Assembly (NCBI GenBank): GCA_017508425.1
Contig: JAFVYZ010000027.1
Coordinates: forward strand, 1 to 42,179
Origin: Clostridia bacterium
Lineage (GTDB): Bacteria > Bacillota > Clostridia > Oscillospirales > CAG-272
DNA: 42,179 nucleotides
Direction of reading: 5' to 3'
The number at the start of each line of letters is the position of its first letter. Positions within the stretch are counted from its first letter, which is position 1. Shown here in pieces: positions 14,459 to 24,378 of this stretch. The notes below the pieces were generated by a model. It did no database searches, was not told the DNA's origin, and worked only from the letters and a program-made list of their open reading frames with translations. The translations under genes were made by a program, and so were the position numbers.

Positions 14459-15478
14459 ATGTCTTGGTATCAAGTAAAGGGTGCCGAAGCCGATACCGTG
14501 ATCTCCTCACGGATCCGCCTGGCCCGAAACATCAACGGCTACACCTTCGGAAAACGGCTGTCGGCCGAGGACGCCAAGGAGATTTTATGCCAAGTGGAAA
14601 AGGCCCTTAGCGAGGATTACACGAGGACCGATATGGACGCGCTTTCCTCCGTTAGCGCACGCGCTTTGGTCGAGCAGCATTTGATCAGTCCCGACTTTGC
14701 CTCACTCAAAGCACCGAGGGCCTTGTTTCGCAATGACAAAAAAAGCATTTACTTAATGGCACTGGAGGAGGACCACATCCGTTTGCAGTGCATTTTGCCG
14801 GGGCTCTCGCTTCAGGACGCCTACCGCCTTGCCGCCGAATGTGACGAGACACTTAACGAGGCGCTTGACATTGCCTTTGATGACAAGCTGGGGTACCTCA
14901 CCCATTGCCCGACCAACCTCGGTACGGGCCTGCGTGCCTCGGTGATGCTCTTTTTGCCGGCTATGACCGAGCGCCGTATGATCCCCTCTCTCCAGCATCA
15001 GCTGCAAAAAATAGGTCTTACGATCCGCGGCATGTACGGTGAAGGATCTGCGGCACACGGATGCATTTATCAAATTTCAAATCAGATCACGCTCGGCCTT
15101 TCGGTTGAAGATATTTTGCGCAATCTGGAAGACGCTGTGGGGAGTATCATCACCAAGGAACGAGCCCTTCGTAAAAACGTAACAGACGAGGCCGCGCTGT
15201 TGCGCGAGGACCGTTGCCGCCGCGCCGAGGGTGTACTGCATTTTGCAAAATGCATTTCCAGCGAGGAGTTTTTCTCACTGTACCGCGACGTGAAGCTCGG
15301 CATTTGTGAGGGGATCATCACCTCGATCACACACGAGACCCTCAATACCCTTTTCATTTCCGTGATGCCCGCAATGCTCGTGCAAAACGAATCGCCGGCA
15401 CCGAAAACCGCCCTGGCGCGCGACGTATTGCGTGCCGAATTCATCAAAAAAGCATTGGAGGTGAAGCCACGTGGCTAA
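14459..15478 (+). CDS. mcsB: protein-arginine kinase McsB
   Basis: The 339-residue kinase phosphorylates arginines in misfolded proteins and marks them for ClpCP. The N-terminus has SSRIRLARNINGYTF, the nucleotide-binding SxRxRxxR of phosphagen kinases, and a later GEGSAAHGCIYQISNQ loop. RDVLRA (about 321-326) matches the RDxxRA phosphoarginine-binding allosteric motif. GGAGGG lies before the ATG, 3 bases after mcsA. Its 3' end overlaps clpC by 8 bases. Confidence 0.97.
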   Translation: MSWYQVKGAEADTVISSRIRLARNINGYTFGKRLSAEDAKEILCQVEKALSEDYTRTDMDALSSVSARALVEQHLISPDFASLKAPRALFRNDKKSIYLMALEEDHIRLQCILPGLSLQDAYRLAAECDETLNEALDIAFDDKLGYLTHCPTNLGTGLRASVMLFLPAMTERRMIPSLQHQLQKIGLTIRGMYGEGSAAHGCIYQISNQITLGLSVEDILRNLEDAVGSIITKERALRKNVTDEAALLREDRCRRAEGVLHFAKCISSEEFFSLYRDVKLGICEGIITSITHETLNTLFISVMPAMLVQNESPAPKTALARDVLRAEFIKKALEVKPRG

Positions 15479-17921
15479 CCGTTTTACCGAAAAAGCACAA
15501 AAAACCTTAAATAACGCCCTGGCTCTTGCAAGGGAGCTTGGACACACGTACATCGGCTCAGAGCACATGCTGCTTGCGCTTGCGGCCGAGAGTGAGAGTG
15601 TGGCCTCAAAGATGCTTGCCAAGCACGGTGTTACGACCGATGCGGTGAGGGAAAAGATCGAAGCCCTCATCGGCACCGGGACCCCCACCAGCGTGACCCC
15701 TGCCGATATGACACCGCGCACAAAAAAGATCATCGAGGGGTCGGCACTCGAAGCGGTCAAGGGCGGGCAAAATTATATTGGCACAGAGCACCTTTTGCTC
15801 TCGCTGCTCAAGGAGCGCGATGCCGTAGCCGTCAAGATCGTGGAAGAGCTGGGGGCAAGCCCTGACGATATTGCCCATAACGTATCGACCCTACTCGGTG
15901 CTACAACGGGAGCAAAAGCACAAGGGGGCGAGACCGCACACAATAAAAACAGTACGCTCTCCTCGGCACCGGTGCTCTCCACCTTTGGCCGCGACCTTAC
16001 CGCGGCCGCCCGTGAGGGACGTATTGACCCTGTCATCGGTCGCGAAAAAGAAACCGAGCGCGTAATACAGATCCTTTCGCGCCGCAGCAAGAACAACCCC
16101 TGCCTCATCGGCGAGCCGGGTGTGGGCAAAACAGCGGTCATAGAGGGGCTTGCCCAAAGGATCGTGGATGGAAACGTCCCCGAGACCCTCAAGGGAAAGA
16201 CCGTTTTTACCCTGGATATTGCCGGAATGATCGCCGGTGCTAAGTACCGCGGTGAATTTGAGGAGCGTATGAAAAGCGTGATGAGCGAGGTGGCCAAAAA
16301 TCCCGACATCATTCTCTTTATCGATGAAATTCACACCATCGTGGGGGCCGGTGCTGCCGAGGGTGCCGTCGATGCCGCCAACATCATCAAGCCCGCTCTT
16401 TCGCGCGGCGAGATGCAGGTGATCGGTGCCACCACCATTTCGGAATACCGCAAGCACATTGAAAAGGATGCGGCACTGGAGCGCCGTTTTGGATCGGTCA
16501 TGGTGGGTGAGCCCACCCCTGAGGAAGCCGTACTCATTTTAAGGGGCCTGCGAGACAAATACGAGGCTCACCACAAGCTGAAGATCTCGGATTCAGCCAT
16601 TGATGCCGCCGTCGATCTCTCGGGGCGTTATATCAACGATCGCTTTTTGCCCGACAAGGCCATCGATCTCATTGACGAGGCCGCCTCGCGCCTGCGCATT
16701 TCGGCACACACTTCCCCGCCCGACCTTCGAGAGAGTGAGGAGCGTCTCGCCGCGCTTGCCAAGGAAAAGGAAGAAGCCGTCGCCGCCCAGGACTTTGAGC
16801 GCGCTGCCAAGCTTCGCGATGAAGAAAGGACCCTACGCGAGGCATATGACAAGGAGATGGAGGCTTGGAAAAACGGTGTAGGCGACAAGGCCCTGACCCT
16901 GTCGGACAAGGACATTGCCGACGTGGTAACGCAGTGGACCGGCATCCCCGTAAACAGCCTGCTTGAGGAAGAAAGCGAGCGCCTTTTGCACCTCGAGGAG
17001 CTCTTACAGTCTCGTGTCATCGGGCAGGATGCGGCGGTTAGTGCCGTTGCCAAGGCCATTCGGCGCGGCCGAATGGGCTTAAAGGACCCCAAGCGCCCCA
17101 TTGGCTCATTTATCTTCCTCGGCCCTACGGGCGTTGGTAAGACCGAGCTCACAAAAGCCCTCGCCGAGCTGCTTTTTGGCGACCCCAACGCGATGATCCG
17201 CCTGGATATGTCGGAATATATGGAAAAGCACAGCGTGTCGAAAATGATCGGCTCGCCCCCGGGGTACGTGGGCTTTGAGGAAGGCGGACAGCTGACCGAG
17301 CGCATCCGTCGCAAGCCCTACTCCGTGGTGCTCTTTGACGAGATCGAAAAGGCGCACCCCGACGTATTTAACATCCTCTTGCAGGTGCTTGAGGACGGGG
17401 TGCTGACCGACTCGCAGGGGCGGCGCGTGGACTTTAAGAACACGGTGCTGATACTGACCTCGAACGTGGGCGCCGCGGCACTCACGGCAAAGGCAAAGGG
17501 CGCGTTTGGCTTTGCGCAGGAAAGTGACACGGTAAGTGATAAAAAGGCGACCGATGCCAAGGTCATGGAGGCCCTGAAATCCACCTTCCGCCCCGAGTTT
17601 CTCAACCGTATTGATGATATTATCATCTTCAATAAGCTCTCCGAGGAGAATATCCGTGCCATTGCCACGCTGATGCTAAGCGAGGTGGGTGCGCGCATTC
17701 ATGCGCTCGGCATTGATATCACCTTTGACGACACGGTAGCCGCACTCGTCGCCGCCGAGGGCTTTGATCCCGTTTACGGTGCGCGCCCCTTACGCCGTGC
17801 GATCGTGCGCCTGGTCGAGGACACCTTCTCAGGCGAAATGCTCGAGGGTAAGATCAAGGCCGGTGACATTATCGTTGCCATCGTCCGTGACGGCAAGATC
17901 GTGTTTGAGAAAAAAAGTTAA
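15471..17921 (+). CDS. clpC: ATP-dependent Clp unfoldase ClpC
   Basis: This 816-residue Hsp100 unfoldase feeds proteins to ClpP. It has a double Clp_N domain (1-145), AAA-1 with GEPGVGKT (about 214-221) and FIDEIH, a middle UVR-containing coiled coil (about 420-460), and AAA-2 with GPTGVGKT (about 551-558) and [14 protein letters not shown]-terminal D2-small domain ends the chain. The start is GTG with TTGGAGGTG upstream, overlapping mcsB. It is the last gene of the CtsR regulon operon. No radA follows it, unlike in bacilli. Confidence 0.97.
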   Translation: MANRFTEKAQKTLNNALALARELGHTYIGSEHMLLALAAESESVASKMLAKHGVTTDAVREKIEALIGTGTPTSVTPADMTPRTKKIIEGSALEAVKGGQNYIGTEHLLLSLLKERDAVAVKIVEELGASPDDIAHNVSTLLGATTGAKAQGGETAHNKNSTLSSAPVLSTFGRDLTAAAREGRIDPVIGREKETERVIQILSRRSKNNPCLIGEPGVGKTAVIEGLAQRIVDGNVPETLKGKTVFTLDIAGMIAGAKYRGEFEERMKSVMSEVAKNPDIILFIDEIHTIVGAGAAEGAVDAANIIKPALSRGEMQVIGATTISEYRKHIEKDAALERRFGSVMVGEPTPEEAVLILRGLRDKYEAHHKLKISDSAIDAAVDLSGRYINDRFLPDKAIDLIDEAASRLRISAHTSPPDLRESEERLAALAKEKEEAVAAQDFERAAKLRDEERTLREAYDKEMEAWKNGVGDKALTLSDKDIADVVTQWTGIPVNSLLEEESERLLHLEELLQSRVIGQDAAVSAVAKAIRRGRMGLKDPKRPIGSFIFLGPTGVGKTELTKALAELLFGDPNAMIRLDMSEYMEKHSVSKMIGSPPGYVGFEEGGQLTERIRRKPYSVVLFDEIEKAHPDVFNILLQVLEDGVLTDSQGRRVDFKNTVLILTSNVGAAALTAKAKGAFGFAQESDTVSDKKATDAKVMEALKSTFRPEFLNRIDDIIIFNKLSEENIRAIATLMLSEVGARIHALGIDITFDDTVAALVAAEGFDPVYGARPLRRAIVRLVEDTFSGEMLEGKIKAGDIIVAIVRDGKIVFEKKS

Positions 17922-17923
17922 AC

Positions 17924-17958
17924 AAAAGGCTTGACTTCAACTTGAAGTCAAGCCTTTT
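17924..17958. terminator. bidirectional terminator, clpC / murA
   Basis: A 17-bp perfect inverted repeat (17924-17940 with 17942-17958) has A and T ends on both strands, between converging genes. Confidence 0.93.
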
Positions 17959-17979
17959 TGCTTATGGGGACGGGTTCCC

Positions 17980-19242
17980 TTACCCAAACACACGCACATC
18001 CGCGCCGAGTCCGCGGAGCTTACTTTCAAAATGCTCATAGCCGCGCCCAACGGTGGCGGCATTGGTGATCTCGGTGCGCCCAACAACTGAGAGCGCCGCG
18101 ATGACAAGTGCGACACCCCCTCGAAGATCGGGCGAGCGCAGAGTGGCAGGATGAAGGGGACACGGCGAGAAGGTAGCACACTCCCCCTTGATCTTCACAT
18201 GGGCACCGAGCCGCGAGAGCTCCTCGGTATATCGAAAGCGCTCCTGCCACACCCGTTCGAACACGCGCCCTGTGCCCGTTGTGCGATGACCGATCGTAAA
18301 AAGCGCGGCAAATTGCGGATGCAGATCGGTCGGAAATGCGGGGTAAGGCCCCGTTGTCACGTCCACCGCACGGTAACGCGCAGGAGCCTTGATCGTGATA
18401 TAGGTTTTGCCGACCGTGAGTGAGGCACCCATATCACGAAACACGTCAAGCGCCGCGCCAAGATGCGAGGGCACCACGTTTCGAACCGTCACGCGCCCCC
18501 CTGCCGCCATAGCGGCGCAAAGATACGTGCCCGCCTCGATCATATCGGGTATGACGGTGCACCGACACCCGTGAAGAGGGCGGCCGCCAAACACGGTAAG
18601 TGTATCGCTCCCCTGCCCCTCGATCCTGGCCCCGCAGGCCGTGAGAAACTCACACAGCGCCACCACGTGCGGCTCGGCCGCGGCATTGCGAATCACGGTC
18701 TTACCGCTTGCCGCCGTTGCCGCCATCAAAAGATTGGCGGTTGCCCCAACCGAAGGCATTTTAAGAGATATATTGGCCCCGCAAAGCCCGCGGGGTGCCG
18801 TAAGGCAAAGGGCCCCGTTTTCGGCATATTCGATGGCCCCCAATCCTTCAAAGCCCATCAAATGCTGATCAATGGGACGCGAGCCGAAATCGCATCCCCC
18901 GGCACCCCCCAGCTTTGCCCTGCCAAAGCGACCGAGCATAGCGCCCAAAAGATAGACCGAGCCCCGAATCGCCCCCGTATGCACCAAACTGGGTAAGGCG
19001 GGGCGAACCAAGCTGTAATCGACCAACACGTCGCCCCCGGGTGCAAAGCGGATACGGGCCCCGAGCGAACGCAGGATCTCCAGCGTAAGGAGCACGTCAC
19101 TGACGCGCGGCAAATGCGAAAACACGCACGCCTCCCCCGTTAAAATCCCCGCAAACAGCATCGGCAAGGCGGCATTTTTTGAGCCGCCGATCTCCACCTC
19201 ACCATAGAGCTTTTTACCGCCGTTTACCACGATCTTATTCAT
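17980..19242 (-). CDS. murA: UDP-N-acetylglucosamine 1-carboxyvinyltransferase
   Basis: The 420-residue enzyme transfers enolpyruvate from PEP to UDP-GlcNAc, the first committed step of peptidoglycan precursor synthesis. GGSKNAALP holds Lys22 and Asn23. The catalytic loop has Cys117 in GGCDFGSRPID, the residue attacked by fosfomycin, so this is the sensitive-type active site. I use ATG 19242 rather than the TTG at 19263, because the AAAGGGG ribosome-binding site lies between them. No convincing promoter is seen upstream, where palindromic repeats lie. Many Clostridia carry two MurA copies; only one is in view. Confidence 0.96.
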   Translation of the reverse strand: MNKIVVNGGKKLYGEVEIGGSKNAALPMLFAGILTGEACVFSHLPRVSDVLLTLEILRSLGARIRFAPGGDVLVDYSLVRPALPSLVHTGAIRGSVYLLGAMLGRFGRAKLGGAGGCDFGSRPIDQHLMGFEGLGAIEYAENGALCLTAPRGLCGANISLKMPSVGATANLLMAATAASGKTVIRNAAAEPHVVALCEFLTACGARIEGQGSDTLTVFGGRPLHGCRCTVIPDMIEAGTYLCAAMAAGGRVTVRNVVPSHLGAALDVFRDMGASLTVGKTYITIKAPARYRAVDVTTGPYPAFPTDLHPQFAALFTIGHRTTGTGRVFERVWQERFRYTEELSRLGAHVKIKGECATFSPCPLHPATLRSPDLRGGVALVIAALSVVGRTEITNAATVGRGYEHFESKLRGLGADVRVFG

Positions 19243-19297
19243 AGCTGCCCTGCCCCTTTCCAAGAAAAAAACACTATCGAAGGCAGTATATGAATGT

Positions 19298-19346
19298 TTT
19301 CACGGCGGCGTGAAAGCACAGTGAAATCCGTCTTCGACGGGTGAAA
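19298..19346. repeat. GTGAAA-flanked mini-hairpin repeat
   Basis: TTTCACG/CGTGAAA (19298-19315, loop GCGG) is followed by CCGTC-TTC-GACGG (19328-19340) flanked by GTGAAAT and GTGAAAC. The style (short stems, 3-4-base loops, repeated linkers) resembles the 10127-10257 array but with different linkers. It lies upstream of murA and downstream of purL. Confidence 0.6.
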
Positions 19347-19352
19347 CAAATA

Positions 19353-19385
19353 ATAAAGAGCAGACACTTGGTGTCTGCTCTTTAT
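19353..19385. terminator. terminator of the purine operon
   Basis: A 15-bp perfect stem (19353-19367 with 19371-19385) with loop TTG is followed on the minus strand by an A/T-rich run. It lies 10 bases past the purL stop. Confidence 0.9.
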
Positions 19386-19395
19386 TTGTTAGAAA

Positions 19396-22300
19396 TTAAC
19401 CCTTAAAGTACTTCACGGCGGAAGCAAAGAGCTGCATATCGTATTCGCCAAGAACATTGCGATAAAGGTTCTTGCCGATACGCTCGCTATGACCCATCTT
19501 GCCGAGCACGCGACCGTCGGGCGAGATAATACCCTCGATTGCGGCAATCGAGCCGTTGGGGTTAAACGCGCTATCCATGGTGGGATTGCCCGCGAGATCA
19601 ACGTACTGCGTTGCGATCTGACCGTTTGCGGCAAGCTCCTTTACGAGCTCCTCAGACGCGAGGAATCTACCCTCGCCGTGCGAGATCGGCACGGTGTAGA
19701 TATCACCAACCTTCGTGCCCGCAAGCCAAGGCGACTTGTTGGTCGCCACGCGCGTGCGCACGAGCTTCGACTGGTGGCGACCGATGACGTTATACGTCAG
19801 GGTCGGGCAATTCGCATCGGTATCAATGATCTTACCGTAGGGCACAAGACCAAGCTTAATGAGTGCCTGGAAGCCGTTACAGATACCAAGAATCAAGCCG
19901 TCGCGCTCGCCAAGGAGCTTCGTGACCTGCTCCTTCACCGCAGGATTGCGGAAGAAGGCGGTAATGAACTTCGCGGAGCCGTCGGGCTCGTCGCCGCCCG
20001 AGAAGCCACCGGGGATGAATACCATTTGGCTTTCGGCAAGCTTTTTCGAGATCGTTTCCACACTTCTTGCCACGTCGTCGGCAGTCAGGTTGCGGATCAC
20101 CACGATCTCGGCATCTGCCCCTGCGTTCATCAGGGCTCTTGCGGAATCATACTCGCAATTCGTACCCGTGAATACGGGAATGAGAGCCTTCGGGCGCGCA
20201 CACTTGACAGCCGGTGCCGCATCAAAGCCCTTGGTGTAACTAAAGGTAGGCGCGGTCTTCTCCTTCGGCTCGGCCTTGGTGGGATACACACCCTCAAGCA
20301 CTGCCTCGTTTGCGGCAAGGAGGTCCGCGAGGGTCGCCTTATCGGAGCCGAGATCAACCACTGCCTCAGCAGTCGTCTCACCGATCAGCATCGCGCACTC
20401 GCAATCAACGGTACCCTCAATTTCGGCAACGATAAAGCCGTACATTGCACGGTTATACCACTCGTTTACCGCACCGTTCGACTTGAAGCCGATCTCGTTA
20501 CCGAAGCCCATCTTCATCACAGCCTCGGCAAGACCGTTCTCTACTGCCCAAGCAGCCTTGACCTTACCTGCCTCGTGGTGAGCGTGCAGGCACTCCCAAA
20601 CCTTCTTTTGCGCCTCGGCAGTGTTATCCTTGGGTGCAAGGAGGTAAACGGCGTTGCCCGCCGCCTTAAACTCGGGGGTGATCACACGATCCGCCTTGAT
20701 GGGCGCGATCGCAAAGGAAATGAGCGTCGGGGGCACGTCCATATCAAGGAAGGTACCCGACATCGAGTCCTTGCCGCCGATCGCAGCAGCCCCAAGCTCG
20801 AGCTGTGCATCCATTGCGCCAAGCAGTGCCGCAAAGGGCTTGCCCCAGCGCGTGGGGTCGGTACGAAGCTTTTCAAAGAACTCCTGAAGCGTGAGATACG
20901 CGTCTTTATAGTCAACGCCTGCGGCGACAAGCTTTGCCATGGACTGGTAAACTGCCGCGCGTGCGCCCGTGTAGGGATCCACGCTCATGTAATCGGGATC
21001 AAGTGCAAAGGACATCACGCTTGCCTGCTCGGTAAACTCACCGGGGAGCACGGGCAAAAGGGCTGCCATGGACTGTGCGGGGGTCTTTTGCGTTTTACCG
21101 CCAAATGGCATCGTGACGGACCCCGCACCGATCGAGCCGTCGAAGCGCTCGACAAGACCCTGACGGCTTGCGGTCTTGAGATCCCCTGCCATTTCAAGAA
21201 GCGACCCGTAAAGCGGCTCGCCAAGCACGGCAAGATTCTTTTCAGTGACGTTCACCGCGGTGTGCTTATCCGCACCGTTGGTATTGAGGAACGCGCGGGA
21301 GAGGTTGGCAATGGTTTGCCCGTTCCAGGTCATGACCATACGCGCCTGCTCGGTGACGACCGCCACGCGGTACGCCTCAAGGTTTTCACTCTCGGCGAAG
21401 GCGATGAATTTATCCGCATCCTTTTCCTCGACCACAACAGCCATGCGCTCCTGCGATTCGGAAATGGCAAGCTCGGTGCCATCAAGACCGTCGTATTTCT
21501 TGCGTACGGCGTCAAGATCGATCGAGAGGCCGTCGGCAAGCTCACCGATGGCAACCGACACACCGCCCGCACCAAAGTCGTTGCAGCGCTTAATGAGGCG
21601 CGTGACCTCGGCGTTGCGGAACAAACGCTGGATCTTTCTCTCCTCGGGGGCGTTACCCTTCTGCACCTCGGATGCCATGGTCGTGAGGGACTTCATATTA
21701 TGGCTCTTGGACGAGCCCGTCGCACCGCCGATACCGTCACGGCCGGTACGACCGCCCAAGAGAATGACTACGTCACCTGCCGCAGGGCGTTCACGGCGCA
21801 CGTTCGAGGCGGGGGCTGCCGCTACCACGGCACCGCACTCAAGGCGCTTTGCCATATAGCCGTCGTGATAGACCTCGGCAACGTGACCCGTTGCAAGACC
21901 GATTTGGTTACCGTAAGAGGAGTAGCCCGCTGCTGCAGTCTGCGCCAGCTTGCGCTGAGGGAGCTTACCGGGAATGGTCTCGGAAAGCGCACGGCGCGGA
22001 TCGCCGCCACCCGTCACGCGCATGGCCTGGTGCACGTAGGCACGGCCCGACAGCGGGTCACGGATGCAGCCACCGATACAGGTAGCGGCACCGCCAAAGG
22101 GCTCGATCTCGGTGGGGTGGTTGTGAGTCTCGTTTTTAAACATCAGGAGCCAATCCTGCTCCTCGCCGTTTACCTTCGCGGTCACGTGAATGGAGCAAGC
22201 GTTGATCTCCTCGCTCTCGTCAAGCTCGGGGAGATCCCCGCGCTTTTTGAGGACCTTGCCTGCGATCGTTGCAATGTCCATGAGGGTCTGGGGGCGCTTT

Positions 22301-23088
22301 TCCGCCTTCTCCTCGCCGTACACCTCAACACGTGCGGCGAGATAGCGCTTGTAAGCCTCGGCGACTGCAGGGTCGTCGATCTTCACGTCATCAATGTGCG
22401 TCGAGAAGGTGGTATGACGGCAGTGGTCGGACCAGTAGGTATCGACCACGCGGATCTCGGTAATGGTGGGGTCGCGCTTCTCCTCATCGCGGAAATAATT
22501 CTGCAGGAACTTAAGATCGTCAAGGTCCATCGCGAGCCCGAGGCCGTCAAGCAGGTCGGCAAGTCCCTTTTCGTCAAGCGAAATAAAGCCGTCAACGGTT
22601 TTTACCGTCGTCGGGATCGCATACTCGACCGCGAGCGTCTCGGGCTTTTCGAGTGCCGCCTCGCGGCTTTCTACCGCGTTGATGACATACTTTTTGATCT
22701 CAGCAACATCGCCCTCGGTGAGGTCGCCGCCAAGCACGTAAACCTTAGCAGAGCGTACCGTCGGGCGATCGCCGCCGCTTTGAAGCTGGATGCACTGCGC
22801 AGCGGAATCCGCGCGCTGGTCAAACTGCCCGGGCAGGGGCTCTACGGCAAAGACGATCCCACCCTTGGCGTCAAGCTCATCGCTCACAATATCAAGCTGG
22901 GGCTCGGAGAAAATGCTGTTCACGGCCTTCTCAAAAAGTGCCTTATCCGTATTTTCTACGTCGTAGCGGTTGATGACTCGCACGGAAGTGAGTGCCGAAA
23001 TACCTACAAGATTTTTAAGCTCCGAGAAAAGTCCGTTTGCCTCATGCGCGAGAGCAGGCTTTTTCTCTACATATACTCTATAAACCAT
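19396..23088 (-). CDS. purL: phosphoribosylformylglycinamidine synthase, single chain (clade II)
   Basis: The 1230-residue enzyme converts FGAR, ATP and glutamine to FGAM. The length and layout fit the clade II single-chain PurL of Clostridia: an N-terminal PurS-like region, two AIRS-related halves (FKNETHNHPTEIEPFGGAATC; later GGKDSMSGTF), and a C-terminal glutaminase. The glutaminase shows PGGFSGGDEPDGSA, the nucleophile in ICNGFQALIKLG, and SHGEGRF. GGAGG precedes the ATG, which overlaps the purD stop by one base (TAATG). It is the last gene of the operon. Glutamine use here is intact, in contrast to purF. Confidence 0.97.
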   Translation of the reverse strand: MVYRVYVEKKPALAHEANGLFSELKNLVGISALTSVRVINRYDVENTDKALFEKAVNSIFSEPQLDIVSDELDAKGGIVFAVEPLPGQFDQRADSAAQCIQLQSGGDRPTVRSAKVYVLGGDLTEGDVAEIKKYVINAVESREAALEKPETLAVEYAIPTTVKTVDGFISLDEKGLADLLDGLGLAMDLDDLKFLQNYFRDEEKRDPTITEIRVVDTYWSDHCRHTTFSTHIDDVKIDDPAVAEAYKRYLAARVEVYGEEKAEKRPQTLMDIATIAGKVLKKRGDLPELDESEEINACSIHVTAKVNGEEQDWLLMFKNETHNHPTEIEPFGGAATCIGGCIRDPLSGRAYVHQAMRVTGGGDPRRALSETIPGKLPQRKLAQTAAAGYSSYGNQIGLATGHVAEVYHDGYMAKRLECGAVVAAAPASNVRRERPAAGDVVILLGGRTGRDGIGGATGSSKSHNMKSLTTMASEVQKGNAPEERKIQRLFRNAEVTRLIKRCNDFGAGGVSVAIGELADGLSIDLDAVRKKYDGLDGTELAISESQERMAVVVEEKDADKFIAFAESENLEAYRVAVVTEQARMVMTWNGQTIANLSRAFLNTNGADKHTAVNVTEKNLAVLGEPLYGSLLEMAGDLKTASRQGLVERFDGSIGAGSVTMPFGGKTQKTPAQSMAALLPVLPGEFTEQASVMSFALDPDYMSVDPYTGARAAVYQSMAKLVAAGVDYKDAYLTLQEFFEKLRTDPTRWGKPFAALLGAMDAQLELGAAAIGGKDSMSGTFLDMDVPPTLISFAIAPIKADRVITPEFKAAGNAVYLLAPKDNTAEAQKKVWECLHAHHEAGKVKAAWAVENGLAEAVMKMGFGNEIGFKSNGAVNEWYNRAMYGFIVAEIEGTVDCECAMLIGETTAEAVVDLGSDKATLADLLAANEAVLEGVYPTKAEPKEKTAPTFSYTKGFDAAPAVKCARPKALIPVFTGTNCEYDSARALMNAGADAEIVVIRNLTADDVARSVETISKKLAESQMVFIPGGFSGGDEPDGSAKFITAFFRNPAVKEQVTKLLGERDGLILGICNGFQALIKLGLVPYGKIIDTDANCPTLTYNVIGRHQSKLVRTRVATNKSPWLAGTKVGDIYTVPISHGEGRFLASEELVKELAANGQIATQYVDLAGNPTMDSAFNPNGSIAAIEGIISPDGRVLGKMGHSERIGKNLYRNVLGEYDMQLFASAVKYFKG

Positions 23089-24362
23089 TATTTTTCCTCC
23101 GTCAGAGCCGCCATAGCACGCTTGCCGATGTCGTGGCGATAAAATGCGTTGTCAAAATGTACCTCATTTACACGTGCGTACGCTGTTTGGATCGCGCCCG
23201 CAAGTGTATCCTCCACTGCAGTCACGCCAAGCACGCGACCGCCGTTCGTGACGACAGCGCCATCCTTGATGGCGGCACCGGCCACGAATACGTGGGGGCG
23301 TGCCGCATCACTCATCGTAATAGCATAGCCCTTTTCATACTTGCCGGGATAGCCCTCGGAGGCCATGACGACACAGCAAGCGGCACCTGCCGAGAATTTC
23401 ACCTCAACGTCAGCAAGGCGCTCCTCGGTCACTGCCTGCATAACCGTTAAGAGATCACTTTCAAGCAGCGGCAGCACGACCTGCGTTTCGGGATCGCCAA
23501 AGCGACAATTGTACTCGATCACCTTCGGTCCCTTGGGGGTGAGCATTAAGCCAAAGTAAAGGCAGCCCTTGAAGGTTCTGCCCTCGGCGTTCATTGCCGC
23601 CATCGTGGGCAGGAAGATCGTTTCCATGCAAAGGTCGGCGATCTCCTTGGTGTAGTAGGGATTGGGTGCGATCGTACCCATACCGCCGGTATTCAGACCC
23701 TCGTCGTTATCGTGGGCGCGCTTGTGGTCCATTGAGGAGACCATCGGCACCATGGTCTTGCCGTCGGTAAAGGCAAGCACGGATACCTCGGGGCCCGTGA
23801 GAAACTCCTCGATGACAATGCGGTTGCCGCTCTTGCCAAAGACCTTGTCCTCCATAATGGAGCGTACCGCCGCCATCGCCTCCTCACGTGTGGTGGCAAT
23901 GATCACGCCCTTGCCGAGGGCAAGACCATCCGCCTTCACCACGATCGGAATATCTGCGGTTTCAAGGTAGGCGAGTGCCGCCGCGGGGTCCTCAAACACC
24001 TCGTAGCCGGCGGTGGGGATATTGTACTTTTTCATGAGATTCTTGGAAAAGACCTTACTACCCTCGATGATGGCCGCAGCCTTATTCGGGCCAAAGCAAG
24101 GAATGCCCTTTTCCGTCAGCGCATCGACAGCGCCGAGCACCAACGGATCGTCGGGTGCGACAACGGCGTAATCGATCTTATTTTCCACAGCAAATGCTAC
24201 GATCTTGTCAATTTCGGTAGCCGCGATCGGTACCAAAACGGCGTCGTCCTTCATACCGCCGTTACCGGGTACGGCATAAATCGTTTCGACCTTCGGATTT
24301 TTGAGAAGCGAGCGAATGATGGCGTGCTCTCTGCCACCACCGCCAACGACCATTATTTTCAT
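23088..24362 (-). CDS. purD: phosphoribosylamine-glycine ligase
   Basis: The 424-residue ATP-grasp enzyme joins phosphoribosylamine and glycine to give GAR. The N-terminus MKIMVVGGGGREHAI and the segments GPNKAAAIIEGSK, VVKADGLALGKGVI and EYNCRFGDPETQVVLP are diagnostic. The ATG at 24362 has AAGGAGC upstream and is used instead of the ORF's earlier in-frame start, which lies inside glyA. It sits directly after glyA, which supplies glycine, the co-substrate of PurD. Confidence 0.97.
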   Translation of the reverse strand: MKIMVVGGGGREHAIIRSLLKNPKVETIYAVPGNGGMKDDAVLVPIAATEIDKIVAFAVENKIDYAVVAPDDPLVLGAVDALTEKGIPCFGPNKAAAIIEGSKVFSKNLMKKYNIPTAGYEVFEDPAAALAYLETADIPIVVKADGLALGKGVIIATTREEAMAAVRSIMEDKVFGKSGNRIVIEEFLTGPEVSVLAFTDGKTMVPMVSSMDHKRAHDNDEGLNTGGMGTIAPNPYYTKEIADLCMETIFLPTMAAMNAEGRTFKGCLYFGLMLTPKGPKVIEYNCRFGDPETQVVLPLLESDLLTVMQAVTEERLADVEVKFSAGAACCVVMASEGYPGKYEKGYAITMSDAARPHVFVAGAAIKDGAVVTNGGRVLGVTAVEDTLAGAIQTAYARVNEVHFDNAFYRHDIGKRAMAALTEEK

Positions 24363-24378
24363 AAAAAGCTCCTTGTTT

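Noticed and set aside
19489..23142. A 1217-codon open frame antisense to purL
   Set aside because: It mirrors purL codon structure in a GC-rich genome, has no family motifs or ribosome-binding site, and the other strand is a clear PurL.
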